From Pollenia angustigena (lineage: Eukaryota > Arthropoda > Insecta > Diptera > Polleniidae), in the NCBI GenBank assembly GCA_930367215.1, contig OV884059.1:29193882-29257881 (forward strand): 64,000 nt of DNA. The letters are read 5' to 3'. Below, one piece after another: positions 36,343-47,621 of this stretch. The notes under the pieces were generated by a model that saw only the letters and a list, made by a program, of their open reading frames with translations, was not told the origin of the DNA and made no database searches. Within the stretch, counting starts at the first letter, position 1; each line of letters starts with the position of its first letter. A program made the position numbers and the translations under genes.

Positions 36343-36709
36343 CCCTGCAAATAATAGGACCAGTCCAAACAATCGTGTAAAGAGTAGCCCACAAGGGACC
36401 AGGACTAGTCCAAAACTAACCCAAACGTATGGAAAAAACATGGTCTATTTAACATTACGATGTCCTAGGAGACATCGTAATGTTACGTAATGTTAGAAGT
36501 AGTTTTAAAACTACTCCATGGTATACTAAAGAGGATTAGTTTTGAAGTCGTTTAAAAACGAAAGCATGTCGTTAAAAAACGAAGACATGTCGTCTCACTA
36601 CAAACACATTTTCACAATGACATGGTCCATGCTCGCATTACATCGGACCAGTCCATGGAGTAGTCCATTTTATCAAAATGGATCAGGTGGTCCAATTTTA
36701 TTTGCAGGG
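36343..36709. mobile_element. Second copy of the CCCTGCA(A/G)AT TIR family
   Basis: The ends CCCTGCAAATAATAGGACCA and, reversed, CCCTGCAAATAAAATTGGAC match the 23169-23752 element. GTAAAGAGTAG and ATTACGATGTCCTAGGAG are shared internally. Confidence 0.75.
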
Positions 36710-36912
36710 AACAACAAATTCTACTAATCTAAGGTTTAAAGTTGATATCGAAAAAAAAGATGAAAACATTTTATCGTCCATATAATAAAATATGTTTTGC
36801 AGAAACTTTACTCAATTCTCTTTGAAAATGCATTTGTGTCCATGCAATGAAACATTGTTTCGCGGCATTTAAGTATTGTGTATACCTTGTTTTTTCTTTT
36901 TCTTCCTCTCAA

Positions 36913-37324
36913 TGAGCCAATTTAGACTAGACTAATTTTTAGTCGGATTAACTTTTGTTCATTCCAAACTACACTGGACGTACACGCAGCTTTGTATGTG
37001 TTAGTATTTTTTTGTTTATTTGACGTTTGGTGTTCGTTCGCTGTAAACATAAAAACATTTCGGGCGCCTAACACCAGCAGATGTGCCCTCTGTTTTTATA
37101 TTCATGTTTAAACGACGGCGAACAACTAACGATTAAAATCGCTCTGCAAAAAAGAAACACTGAACCTGTTTTTTCGTAAGTGTGTATGTATTGGTTTTGT
37201 TCTGCTAATGCGGGGTTGAAACTGGATTAAAAATTATGCCAACCAAAAACGACTCTCTTCACCTCTTTCGCCTACAAACTGTCGTTTTCTGCCAGAACAA
37301 TTAGTCTAGTCTAAATTGGCTCAA
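36913..37324. mobile_element. MITE with 25-bp perfect terminal inverted repeats
   Basis: TGAGCCAATTTAGACTAGAC opens the element and GTCTAGTCTAAATTGGCTCA closes it. 412 bp, no ORF. Confidence 0.9.
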
Positions 37325-37458
37325 TAACAAACTCAAAAAACTTTTTGCAGAAGAAACAAAAAATTTTCCTTTCGTATTTTACCCTTTCACCATCAAACTC
37401 AAATGTTTTGCATCATATGTTTCATAATGAAAAAATGTTTTCAAGTAACGGAATATTT

Positions 37459-37775
37459 TTATACCTTTCACCACAGGTGGAAAAGGGTATATATAAGTTT
37501 GTAATTTCTGCAATATTGATCGAAGACCCTATAAAGTATATATATATATTCTGGTTCCTTATGAAAAGCGAAATTAATTTAGCGGTGTTTGTCTGTCCGT
37601 CTTACGTTTGATATGTGTTTTCCGAAGACGCCTGACATAATAGGGCCTAGGTTGTTTTACATTTATGTCACATATAGACCACCATTTCTGGCTATTGAAA
37701 TTCAGATCGGTCTACAATTGGCAAAAAACCACGACTACATCTAATTTTTCCCAAAAATCCCTTCTTGTTTTTTTA
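37459..37775. repeat. Dispersed fly repeat, copy B (partial)
   Basis: Starts TATACCTTTCACCACAGGTG and runs through GGGTATATATAAGTTTGTAA and GTTTGTCTGTCCGTCTTACG, as in copy A. Confidence 0.7.
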
Positions 37776-38182
37776 TTTATTTTTTCTGTATATCTGGAGA
37801 ACGGCAAGAGCCAAAGTTTCCAAATTAGTTACATATACTAAGGTTATCAATACACAGCATCCCACAAAATGTGTGCGGGATTAAAGAAGAAAAAGTTTAT
37901 AAATAAAAAAATTTTGGACTGTCATATGACCTATGGATACGCCTTATATACCAAACGATCGAAAATCTTTAGTAGAACATCTTTTCTGAAAAACTTGGAA
38001 AAATCGGTTCAGATACAAAAAAATTATGATCAAAACATAATTTTTTTTTTTAATACTCATTTCCGGGAACTATAGGTCTTCCTGAGTCCAAGGAATTACC
38101 CCAGGTGGAACATTTCTTCCTTAACACGTTGGTACTTAAATCAGTGAATCTGTACCCGAGTTACGACCAATATACTGAAATC

Positions 38183-38325
38183 CCTTCACCACTTTTGAAA
38201 AGGGTATATATAAGTTTGCAATTCCATTGGTAATTTCTACAATATTGATCTTAGACCCTATAAAGTATATTTATTCTGGGTCCTTATGAAAAGCGAAGTT
38301 GATTTAACGATGTAATGTCCCTCTG
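38183..38325. repeat. Dispersed fly repeat, copy C (5' part only)
   Basis: CCCTTCACCACTTTTGAAAA then GGGTATATATAAGTTTGCAA, cut off at about 38325 where hAT-like sequence takes over. Confidence 0.65.
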
Positions 38326-38489
38326 ACTTGTTAAGCGTACTTCAATATGCTTCCAGTTATTGAAGACACAGTCGCGATAAACAGCACTGCAGAAGTTGGA
38401 TTCTTAGATTTCGGTGTAAAAGATAGTAAGTTAATAAAGAGATTGTTGGAATATTTTGTTTTTTAATATGTTTTATATAAGGAGCTTCA

Positions 38490-38680
38490 TCACTAGTACA
38501 AGAGGAGGTCACACGAAAGGAATTGGAGATTAATCTTGGATGCTGATATTGGTTTGTGTTCTCTTAACAAATACCCAATAGTTAAGCAAATGTTTTTAAA
38601 ATATAATACGCCTTTGCCATTGTCTGCTCCAGTAGAAATGCTTGTTTTGCTTACAGCAAACAATTTTTAATATCTGTTTT
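38490..38680 (+). pseudogene. hAT transposase dimerisation-domain remnant
   Basis: Translation of about 38565-38660 gives LNKYPIVKQMFLKYNTPLPL then SAPVEMLVLLTAN. This matches the hAT C-terminal pattern FLKYNT-x-LPSSAPVERLFS with decay of the last residues. The upstream frame is broken. Confidence 0.6.
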
Positions 38681-39860
38681 TATATTGCTCTCTTTTGTTT
38701 TTGAATTACGGTTCCTTTTTTGTTTTATACTTTAATAATCACTTTTTAAATTAGTGCACAAAAATAACCTCAAGTCAATTTAAACTTGAAATTGAATGCA
38801 AAATTTTTAGTTGCACTCAAATGAGTGAGCAACAAAAAAGTTGCAATAAACTGATGATTGCTTTTTTTTTTAATCAAACTAATTTTTATTGAGGGCCAAA
38901 TTTTTTAACATTACTAATACTATTGCTTAGTGAGGCTGCAAATTTTCAACTCATCACTAATGGCGTTTTCTTTTCTGAGTAAAATTCTGCATTCATTCTG
39001 CCTTTTACATTTTTTATGTTCTTTTCTGAAAAATATGTGCTATTTTAAAAGTGTTAAGTGTTCTTTTCTGATGATGTTCCCTTTAAAATTAAAAAAAAAA
39101 TGCTACATGTTCAACACTCATTTTAAATAAAGGGGCATGAGTGCAGCACTAGATCAAGGCGAATTCAGTACAAGGTGGTGGCAAGTTTCAAGCCGTTAAC
39201 ACAAACAATGCAATACAAAAAACATTGTTTTTTCTGTTGGCTTGGGATTGTTGTATACAACTATAGTCTTACCACCACCTGTAATTGAATTTACCTTGCG
39301 CTAATTGTACTTTATTGTTTAATGGCGAAATTTGTGTTCTTTTGTAAACGTAAAATATGAAGCACTTCTTAAAAATCAGGGGAGCATTTAAAAATGTTGC
39401 CAAATCACATGTAACACTTATGCAACACTTTTTTTAGAAAAGAAAACGCCATAAGTATAAGTTGAAAGTGCAAAATGAGTGATCTACCCCCATCTATGAT
39501 ATACACAAAAAATTATGTTTTACCAACCATGAATGCATTTGATGCTATTTGGTTTATAAGGTCATTAAAATGTCATAAAACGCCAAGAATTGGATTTTTA
39601 ACATTTTCCACAATATTGCGTTGGATTTACATATATTACATCTTTCTTTGCTTAATGATTTTTGCCTTGTAGTTTAAAAAATAAAATCAGCCCAGAATCA
39701 ACTGACTCTCCTAAAGTTTCATTTCGTTTATCAATTTTTTTTATATTTCCCTTTGGATAATCGACGAAGACATCTTCACTCATATTTTAACAGATACACC
39801 AGACCCTTTCTTAAATTTCGCAGTTTTCACAGCTTACCGATAGCTAACGGCAGGATTTTA
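38681..39860. other. Intergenic, no gene seen
   Basis: AT-rich. Short ORFs at 38930-39130 and 39475-39672 are not recognised and have no support. Confidence 0.4.
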
Positions 39861-39994
39861 TCGGCCGTATAAAAAGTGATTCATTACTACAACTTTACTT
39901 TAACCTACCAGGTAGGGTGAACCTTAATCTACTTTATCGCTCTCTTCAGGTTAAAGTAAAGTTTTAATAATGGTACACTTTTTATAAGGCCGGT
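39861..39994. mobile_element. Small hairpin element with about 45-bp arms
   Basis: TCGGCCGTATAAAAAGTG and the reverse of CACTTTTTATAAGGCCGG flank AACTTTACTTTAACCT and its inverse. A further inverted pair AACTTCGTTCGCTTAAC/GTTAAGCGAACGAAG lies just right (40010-40088). Confidence 0.65.
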
Positions 39995-40125
39995 TAAAGT
40001 CTTCTTTAACTTCGTTCGCTTAACATGCAAAACAAAAGCAAAACTTTACAATTTCTTTTTGTTTTAAGTTTAAGTTAAGCGAACGAAGTCTTCGTTGCCA
40101 TTGTTATTTAGAGTTTTAATTTTTA

Positions 40126-41384
40126 TACCCTCCACCACAATTAGTTGTGAAGAGGGTATATTAAGTTTGTCATTCCGTGTGAAACTTTTTTATTATTCAT
40201 CTCAGACCCCATAAGATATATATATTCTAGGTCCTTGATTCTAAGTCGATTTAGCCATGTCCGTCTGTCTGTCCGTCTGTCCGTCTGTTGAAAACATGCT
40301 CACTTTCGAACAACTCAAAAAAATTAACACACTTGGTGCCAAATTGCTTGTAGATATCCTAAGCAGTTTGGGATTGAAATTCAGCAAAATCAGTTCAGTA
40401 GGACCAGAGCTATGAATCAAAATGTGGAACCACCACCTAAAAAAATTGATAATTTTGTTACAAAAAATAACATAAATGGTGGAACAAGGCACGGAATGAG
40501 CTAAGATTTTGCAAAAATTGGTTTTATTCGACTGGAAATCACGCTGTTAAATTTCGTAAAGATCCGTCCAGAATTTACCCTAAGCCCCATATAAACACTA
40601 CTCCCGGAAAACAGTTTAGTACGCCTAAAACCGTAAAAAATAACGCTATCGTAACAAAATTTGGTACGTCACAGTTTTTTACGACTAGAAATAACAATGT
40701 GAATTTTCGTGACGATCGGTCCATAATTTATCTTATGCCCCATATAAACCCTACTACCAGAAAACAGTTAAGTACACCTAAAACCATAATTAATAATGCT
40801 ATCATAACAGAAATTGGTGCGTCACAGTTTTAAAGGACTAGAAATGACGTTGTGAAATTTCGTTATGATCGGTCCATAATTTACCTTAGGCCCCATATAA
40901 ACCCTACTACCGGAAAACAGTTAAGTACACCTAAAACCATAATTAATAATGCTATCATAACAGAAATTGGTGCGTCACAGTTTTAAAGGACTAGAAATGA
41001 CGCTGTGAAATTTCGTTATGATCGGTCCATAATTTACCTTAGGCCCCATATAAACCCTACTACCGGAAAAACGTTTAGTACGCCTAAAACTGTAAAAAAT
41101 AATGATATCATAACAAAATTCGGTTCGTCACAGTTTTATAGGACTAGAAATTACACTGTAAAATTTCGTGAAGATCGGTCCATAATTTAACCTAGGCCCC
41201 ATATAAACTCTACTCCCGGAAAACAGTTTGGTACGCCTAAAACCAATTTTAATGCTGTTGTCTGTTTTTATAAAGATAATAATAATAAATAGACATCATT
41301 CGATATTACTCCCTAAACATTCGAACTGTCGGTGGAGGGTATCAAAGATTCGGCCAAGCCGAATATAGCACTCTAACTTGTTTT
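40126..41384. repeat. Dispersed fly repeat, copy D, with an internal tandem array
   Basis: Starts TACCCTCCACCACAATTAGT, has the GTCCGTCTGTCTGTCCGTCT block, and ends GGGTATCAAAGATTCGGCCA, AGCCGAATATAGCACTCTAA as in copy A. Its centre is expanded by the 153-bp tandem array listed separately. Confidence 0.75.
40532..41240. repeat. 153-bp tandem repeat, about 4.5 units
   Basis: CTAGAAAT (variant CTGGAAAT) recurs at 40532, 40684, 40838, 40991 and 41144. Each is followed by AAATTTCGTNANGATC, CCATATAAAC and GGAAAACAGTT. Units three and four are the most alike. Confidence 0.9.
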
Positions 41385-41407
41385 TTTTTCACTTTACATG
41401 GAAGGCA

Positions 41408-41660
41408 GTTTTCTTCGTTATAGAAACTCAATACTTGAGCATAAGATCTAGCTGGGCTTACATTAATTAGAAATTAAAAAAAAGAAATCGTAGCTCCAAA
41501 TGGGAGTCTTTTTTCTTAGTTCTATAAACTCAATACTTAAGGATTCAAACAAGCTGTGCTTTAATCAAATAACAAACAAAAAAATAATATTAAGCTCCAA
41601 ATAGGAGTCCGTTTTCTTCGTTATATTAACTCAGTACTTCAGCATTAACAAACAAAAAAA
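41408..41660. repeat. Approximately 103-bp tandem repeat, continued at 49057
   Basis: The phrase CTCAATACTTGAGCAT and variants recur near 41426, 41528 and 41628. A further unit appears at 49057-49125, on the far side of the 7.3-kb nest, showing that the nest was inserted into this array. Confidence 0.75.
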
Positions 41661-41692
41661 ACATACAGGGGTGTTCTGGAAATCGAAAACGT

Positions 41693-41968
41693 GTTGTGGT
41701 TGAAATTAGAAGATCTTCTTGTATTTTTCCTAACCTGGAGTGCTCCGTGGAGATCGCAGGTAGATGTGTATTGACTTGCTAATTACAACTCCACTCAAAA
41801 ATTATTCTTACCCGCTATTTATACCTAGTTCTTATAGTTAAAATGCTGACTGTACTAAAGTCAGCAAGTTTCTAAAGTGCTGACTCGTATAATTGAGTCA
41901 GCCTATTTTTTTGATTACTTAATACTAAATAATATCATACTTATTATATACGAGGGTGACTCTCAACA
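41693..41968 (-). mobile_element. LTR (3' LTR in minus orientation) of an LTR retrotransposon
   Basis: The 276-bp LTR is bounded by TGTTG...CAACA. AACG precedes it at 41689-41692 and recurs after the other LTR at 48120-48123, a 4-bp target duplication. On the minus strand a purine-rich tract (AAAGGGGGGAGGGA) sits immediately before the LTR start at 41968, setting the orientation. Confidence 0.8.
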
Positions 41969-43019
41969 TCCCTCCCCCCTTTATGGAAAAGTGCGATCCT
42001 ACGTCTGGTGTTGATGCAGCTTGATGTTTATTGACGTTGTGAACAAATTTCTCAATATGTTGTTGTTGCTGCGATCCATCTAAGCTATTTTCAAGTAGTG
42101 GTGATTCTGAGAAATGTGTATGGTTTCGCGTATCGGATTCTGTCGATTTGTGTTCCGGTGTTTTTAGATAAGCCACGCATTCAGAACCTTCTGGTTCACA
42201 TTTGGCGACCAGTGGTGAAGTAAAATATTCTTTAAGGGAGCCAAGGTCATTTTGCCACTGCCATCCAGTAACTGGTTCATGTCGTGCACATTAAATTTCT
42301 TCATTTTCGTTGTAAGATCCTGTTTGTGTATGATGTTAGTTTGTCATCTAGATTTTTTCGAGCATCTAGACTGGGATTTCTTTTCCTTGTTTTATACGAA
42401 TTTTTGTTTGGCAGGACTTCCATTAAAGTCTATATGTGGCTTAGAATAATGGCTTAATTATTATTTGCATTCTTTGCCATCCCAATATATTACAAGAGCT
42501 GCTCTAAGCTTGACCATCTTGTTGCTGGTTATCGAACTGAAACAAGAACATTTATATAATTCAGATTTTTTACCTTTGTTATCATCACATTTTTCCGTCT
42601 TATGATCTTGAAGTTCTTTGGACATGTTATCGTTTTGCAGTTATCGTTTTGCAAAGCTATACTATCCTTCATATCATATACACCAGAATTAACACAATCC
42701 AAGACATCCGAACGAGAATCACCATTTTCATTTGGTATGTGTGGAGACATCATGCGCGGTTATCCCATCGGTTGTTGAGCGAATGAAGGCAGGGTACTTA
42801 TTGATACCCATAGGAATTGACGCTGTCAGTGGATTAAACGCGTCTTTATGTAGACAAACACCAAACGAAGACGCACTTTGGAATGTAAAAATTTTTTTTT
42901 TTTTTTTTTAAACTATTATGTTGTGCATTCGTAATTCTAATTGTGGTACAATTTACTTTTTTTTTATTTTATTATTATTATTTTTAATTATTTAGTCTAT
43001 TTTTTTTCGACCTTTTAAT
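41969..43019 (-). pseudogene. Remnant of the LTR retrotransposon interior
   Basis: Minus-strand ORFs 42176-41925 and 42753-42529 with PVTGWQWQNDLGSLKEYF in the frame upstream may be the end of the element's coding region. No protease, integrase or RT motif is visible, so the superfamily is open. A poly-T tract and AT-rich filler occupy 42890-43019. Confidence 0.4.
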
Positions 43020-43392
43020 TTTATTTCTTCCTTTTTTTAAATCAAGCTCAAGGTCAGGTTAAGAAAAATATATTTTAATTTATTTTATCCAATACTTCGC
43101 TGCCACAATGGACAGCTTCTTCAGGGATCTTAAGTTTATAAATTTTAAACAAATTTTTATTAAACAAAATTTAAATTAAATAACAAAAATTTACAACATG
43201 AAAAATAAATAGTAAAAATAATACACAGGAAACAAAATTATTTTATTACATTTTTCAAAACTTATTCAATTTCCTATCTTATTCTTATAAATTAAATGTC
43301 TGTAATTTTGAGCTACATTGTCTGTATCGGTTTTAAAATTAATTCTTTGTTCTATTGGTGTGTTAATTATTTGTAACATTTCTAGCATGGGG
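43020..43392 (-). pseudogene. Penelope-like element, 3' end and C-terminus
   Basis: Minus-strand translation ending at the TGA 43268-43266 gives MLEMLQIINTPIEQRINFKT and a DNVAQNYRHLIY end, typical of the C-terminus after the GIY-YIG domain. The non-coding 3' tail runs to about 43020. It is the continuation of the frame broken off at 46850. Confidence 0.65.
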
Positions 43393-44764
43393 GGGATTTC
43401 GCGGAAAAAAGTCAAATTGTCAACATAGTCTTCAAGCAATATGCAGTGATATGTTGCAATTTTAGACTAAATGGTACAATCAAATCAAACAGATTTACTC
43501 CGATCTGACTGCCAGTTTTTTTTTTATATCCGTCTCAAACTCAGAACTTGTGTGTTTTACCGAACCAACTTAATTTAAACCTAAGAATTTAAATACGAAT
43601 ATTATTTTACTATGTGAGCTAACGTTTTTCTTTTTTTTTCTATTTAAAGTAGTATATTTCAGTATACTAAAATTGAAAAAAAAATCTGCAGAGACTTAAG
43701 TTTTTTTTTTGTATTTTTATGGACATATAACAAAAATCCCATTTTTCTCCAAACATTTGGACCTGGAATTTTTTCTTTACTTTTCCTCAGTTTGAAATCA
43801 CACCGAATACATTGTCTTATATCTGTTTTAACATTATTAATCAATTTCAAGTGCCACCAGGTGCCACCTCTCAAGTTTTTGCATTACACAGTACAACATT
43901 TTTCAGCTGATTGATTCGGGACTCAATTCTGATAAGGCTCTTTTGTTTAACATAACTCGAGAACCACTAGTCGGATTTTGCTGAAAAAAATTTAGAAAAT
44001 CAAGAATTACAATTACTTTCATCTGTTTATATAACATTTTGCTACATAAGCAACAGTTTCGCAGTTATAAATAAATGTATGAAGAAAAAAAATATTTTTT
44101 GCCCAAAAAATTTAAATTTTTTATTTTTAATTCATAAAAAATCCAAAACAGTAAAAAAAAGTTTCAAGTTTTATTACTTTCACGTAAAGTCGCATAACCT
44201 ATGAAAAAAATGAGACATAAACCATGAAAATCGATGAACGCGTTTCGCTTTTATTCACAATTAAGTGAAGGTATGCATTTCAAAAATTTGCTCGAGATAT
44301 GCACAAAATTCTTTGCAAAAACATTTATGACTTTTTTTATGATTCTCAGAATTAAAAAAAAAAAAAGCAATAAACAAAAAGTTATTTGATTTTTATGATT
44401 GCGGTAGCAAAGTAATAAGCGGTAATAAATGTGCGTGGAAAATTGAAAGGAAAAAAGGTAAGTGCACTTTTTTAATTATTTGGGTTTTTTTCGTTGGCTA
44501 CCTGCATGATTTTTTTACACAAATTGCACCCACATTTATGAGTGGTCATGTTTTAGAACGTTTCGAAAAATTTTAAACGCACACGAAACAGGTATATAGA
44601 CTCCCTTAAAAGATGCGCGAATTCATAAGTACCTTTCAGTAAAATGTTGAAACTTACGTAGTATTTATAGGTGTTCACTGATCGATTTTTGTCATTCAAC
44701 AAGTGCTGGCGAACGCGAAATTATTTAATTATAACTGAAACTAAGGACCAAGAGTTTTACGGCA
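43393..44764. other. Left non-coding part of the Transib insertion
   Basis: No ORF with support. The exact left terminus of the Transib element could not be fixed; the first GGGATTT (near 43394) resembles the right terminus only over seven bases. Confidence 0.35.
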
Positions 44765-46624
44765 ATGGAAAGTTTTTCTATTTCTCATGGGGTTTTATGC
44801 TCGAAGCTTCTGGAATTTGACAAAGACAGAACAAAATTAAAACAGTTTTTGTAACAATTGCACGTTGGCTTAAACGATACTAGAGCATGTGAAATTTTTG
44901 ATACAATATACAAACACTTTTACTATAACTTCAAACAAAGATGGCAGGATTCTAACCGTACGAAGTCGCGATTTGAAAAAAATAATGTAAATTGGCTTGA
45001 AGGCACATTTACAATTAAGTTTACTGAGGCTGAATGTTCTACCAGTTCTGCACTTGGTCGGCCCCGCAAATCGTTTGAGGAGTGCTGTGATCGCGCCAAA
45101 CGATACAAAAGGGATGAAGTACGTTCTATGTTTCCTCAAGAAGTAATTGATTTTTCTTCTAATATTTCAAAAACCAACCACAAAATTTGTACATTAAAAA
45201 CTTTGGGGATGTTTACAAAGCTTGAACTTACAAAAGAAAAATACGAGTATCTAATGCATTGGTTACAAAATGAAGGATATAACATACTCGTACCATACAA
45301 ACAACTCACGAAAGAAAAAACTAACAGTTATCCTCTAGAAATTTCTATCACTGAAAGTTCAGGCAGTGTACCTCTGCAAAATCTGTTGGATCATACTGCT
45401 AAAAGAGTCCTAGAGACCAAATCAGTAAAGGAAATAAATAATATTGAAAGCGGAAATCTAACAATGTACTATAAATGGGGATGTGATGGGGCATCTGGTC
45501 AAAGCGAATACCAACAGAGGTTTTCAGATGATCAAATTTCTGACTCTCATTTATATATGACATCAGTTGTACCACTAAAATTATCATTGAGTGATGACAT
45601 AAATAAATTAGTATGGAACAACAATAAACCTTCTTCCACACAATATTGTAGAACACTACAATTTGCGTACGTTAAAGAGACACCTCAAGTTATACGAGAA
45701 GAAAAGAGAAGAGTCGATGAGGAGATATCTCAACTAAAAGAATTTGAGTTAACAGTAAATAATCGTAACTTTAAAGTTAAACATGAATTATATTTTACAA
45801 TGATTGACGGCAAGACAGCACAATCAGTAACAGAGACACCAGCAGCATCTTCTTGTTTTATTTGTGGAGCAACAACATCCAAGATGAATAAAATCGAAGA
45901 AGTTCAAGCTATGCCCGTAAATGAACAAGCACTGCAATTTGGTATGTCACCACTTCATGCGCGTATTAAGCTGATGGAGTGTCTTTTGCATGTAGCTTGC
46001 AATCTTGAATTTAAACGTGGAAGAGTCGACTCAAATACTCGTCCGATAAGAGAAGCCCGAAAATGTTTGATAAAGCGTGAAATTAAAGAGAAAATTGGAA
46101 TACAGGTTGATACTGTTAAACAAGGCTCTGGTACGACAAATTCAGGAAATACGTCACGAAGATTCTTTGCTAATCCTGCTTAAATTTCCGAAATCACGGG
46201 TCTAGATGAAGACATAATCAAGAGGTTTTCAACAATTCTCGAAGCTATAACCATTACCGAGGCACTAGATCCGAAAAAATTTGGTGATTTTTGTCTGGAG
46301 ACGGCAAAAAAGTTTGTTGCACTGTACGAGTGGTACAATATGCCACCAACACTCCACAAAATTCTGATTCATGGAAAATATATAATTGAAAAGTGTATTT
46401 TTCCTGTAGGCTTATTGTCCGAAGAGGCTCAGGAAAGTCGTAACAAAGACTATAAAAAATATCGCCTTAGACACTCCAGAAAATGCAGTCGAATTGCCAC
46501 GAACGAAGATATTATGCACCGAATGATGGTAACATCAGATCCCATGATCTCACACTTGACTCCTTCATTTAGCCAGAAAAAGCATAGTGATATAAGCGAC
46601 GAAGTTAAGGCTCTTTTAGAATAA
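44765..46624 (+). pseudogene. Transib transposase (RAG1-core related), two in-frame stops
   Basis: A single frame from the ATG at 44765 to 46624 (619 codons) is broken only by TAA at 44852-44854 and at 46181-46183; there is no frameshift. Hallmarks of the Transib/RAG1 DDE family appear in order. They are a first Asp (residue 241) in WGCDGASGQSEYQ, a second Asp (348) in FTMIDGK, a zinc CxxC (364, 367) in SCFICGA, HxxxxH (531, 536) in LHKILIHG, and the Glu cluster 553-557 in SEEAQESRNKDYKKY. The following SRKCSRIATNEDIMH region parallels RAG1 after its catalytic Glu. Transib enzymes cut and paste the element with 5-bp GC-rich target duplications. The rarity of lesions suggests recent inactivation. 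Family call strong; exact ends unknown. Confidence 0.85.
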
Positions 46625-46832
46625 TAAATTAAAAAGTAGATTTAAAATAAATAATAAATTAAAAATTAAAAAAATCATTTAAATTTTTTGTTAGTTAGGG
46701 CTTTTTACATTGTAGGTAACGATATACATTTGTCTAGCTTTCTTTATTTTGATTACTTTTGTGTATTACTATATAAATAAAACTAAATTTGTAATGAAAT
46801 CATTATATTTTTTGAAAAATATACTTTTTTCC

Positions 46833-47157
46833 TCACCTCCATACAAAAATCCCAAGTGTGCGCCGCTTGTAGTTTGTTTCTGTATTTAAAACTGTTGTAT
46901 TTTCGAAATCTGGTGTATGTCTTAAATGTGCACAATGTGAAGACAATGCAGTTTTTTGAGAAAATATATTTTTGTATTTTTGATCAGATCTATGTCCTGC
47001 TAGTCTAGTTTTTAATTTGTTTTTCGTAGTACCTATATATACCTTATTACATATCTCATTCTCCTTACCCTTGCAGGGAATTTTATAAATAATATTAAAT
47101 CTATCTAATTTCTCTGTTCTATCTTTCATTTCACTAAATAATCTATCTAATATATTA
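46833..47157 (-). pseudogene. Penelope-like element GIY-YIG endonuclease fragment
   Basis: Minus-strand 47129-46833 encodes FNIIYKIPCKG, KVYIGTTKNKLKTRLAGH, a TALSSHCAHLRH block and ETNYKRRT. This is the GIY-YIG nuclease typical of Penelope-like elements, with the extra Cys/His residues. After KRRT (near 46862) the sequence becomes unrelated. The natural continuation lies 3.4 kb away at 43392, so the Transib element split it. The RT domain is missing. Confidence 0.8.
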
Positions 47158-47616
47158 TATTTTTAATATTTTTAATTAGGCTTAAGTTCATGAAATTTAA
47201 TTTTTATTAAATTATTTTTATGAAGAAAGGAATTTTACAACATGAAAATCAATTAAAATTGTTATTGATAATCTTTCATTCTTGACGTGGCTCGGGCTCG
47301 AACCCTGGCCGGCAGGTTACCGTGACATGTTTCGATCGCAACCACTCGACGGCAAATCCATCTGAGGAGATCGAGTGGTTGCGATCGAAACATGTCATGG
47401 TAACCTGCCGGCCAGGGTTCGAGCCCGAGCCACGTCAAGAATGAAAGATTATCAATAACAATTTTAATTGATTTTCATGTTGTAAAATTCCTTTCTTCAT
47501 AAAAATAATTTAATAAAAATTAAATTTCATGAACTTAAGCCTAATTAAAAATATTAAAAATTTGGATTAAAAACCATAAATAGTTCAACAAAATAACCAC
47601 AATACTAATTATATTA
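47158..47616. repeat. Large palindrome of the tRNA-like TIR family (about 195-bp arms)
   Basis: The arms 47165-47352 and 47365-47557 are nearly exact inverses. Each holds the AT-rich arm and a tRNA-like block with GGGTTCGAGCCCGA (B-box-like) and GAGTGGTTGCGATCG (A-box-like). Only about 12 bp separate them. The outer right flank AACAAAATAACCACAATACT recurs inverted at 10504-10523. Confidence 0.85.
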
Positions 47617-47621
47617 TATTT

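Noticed and set aside
33378..39152. One large element bounded by TAGTGCACT / AGTGCAGCACTA
   Set aside because: The end matches are only about 10 bp and no target duplication is visible.
40532..41240. CRISPR-like array (regular 153-bp period)
   Set aside because: Units are whole tandem repeats without distinct spacers, and this is a eukaryotic genome.
47284..47420. Possible tRNA genes (B-box-like GGTTCGAGCCC)
   Set aside because: No matching acceptor or anticodon stem could be drawn, and the block is repeated within a transposon family.
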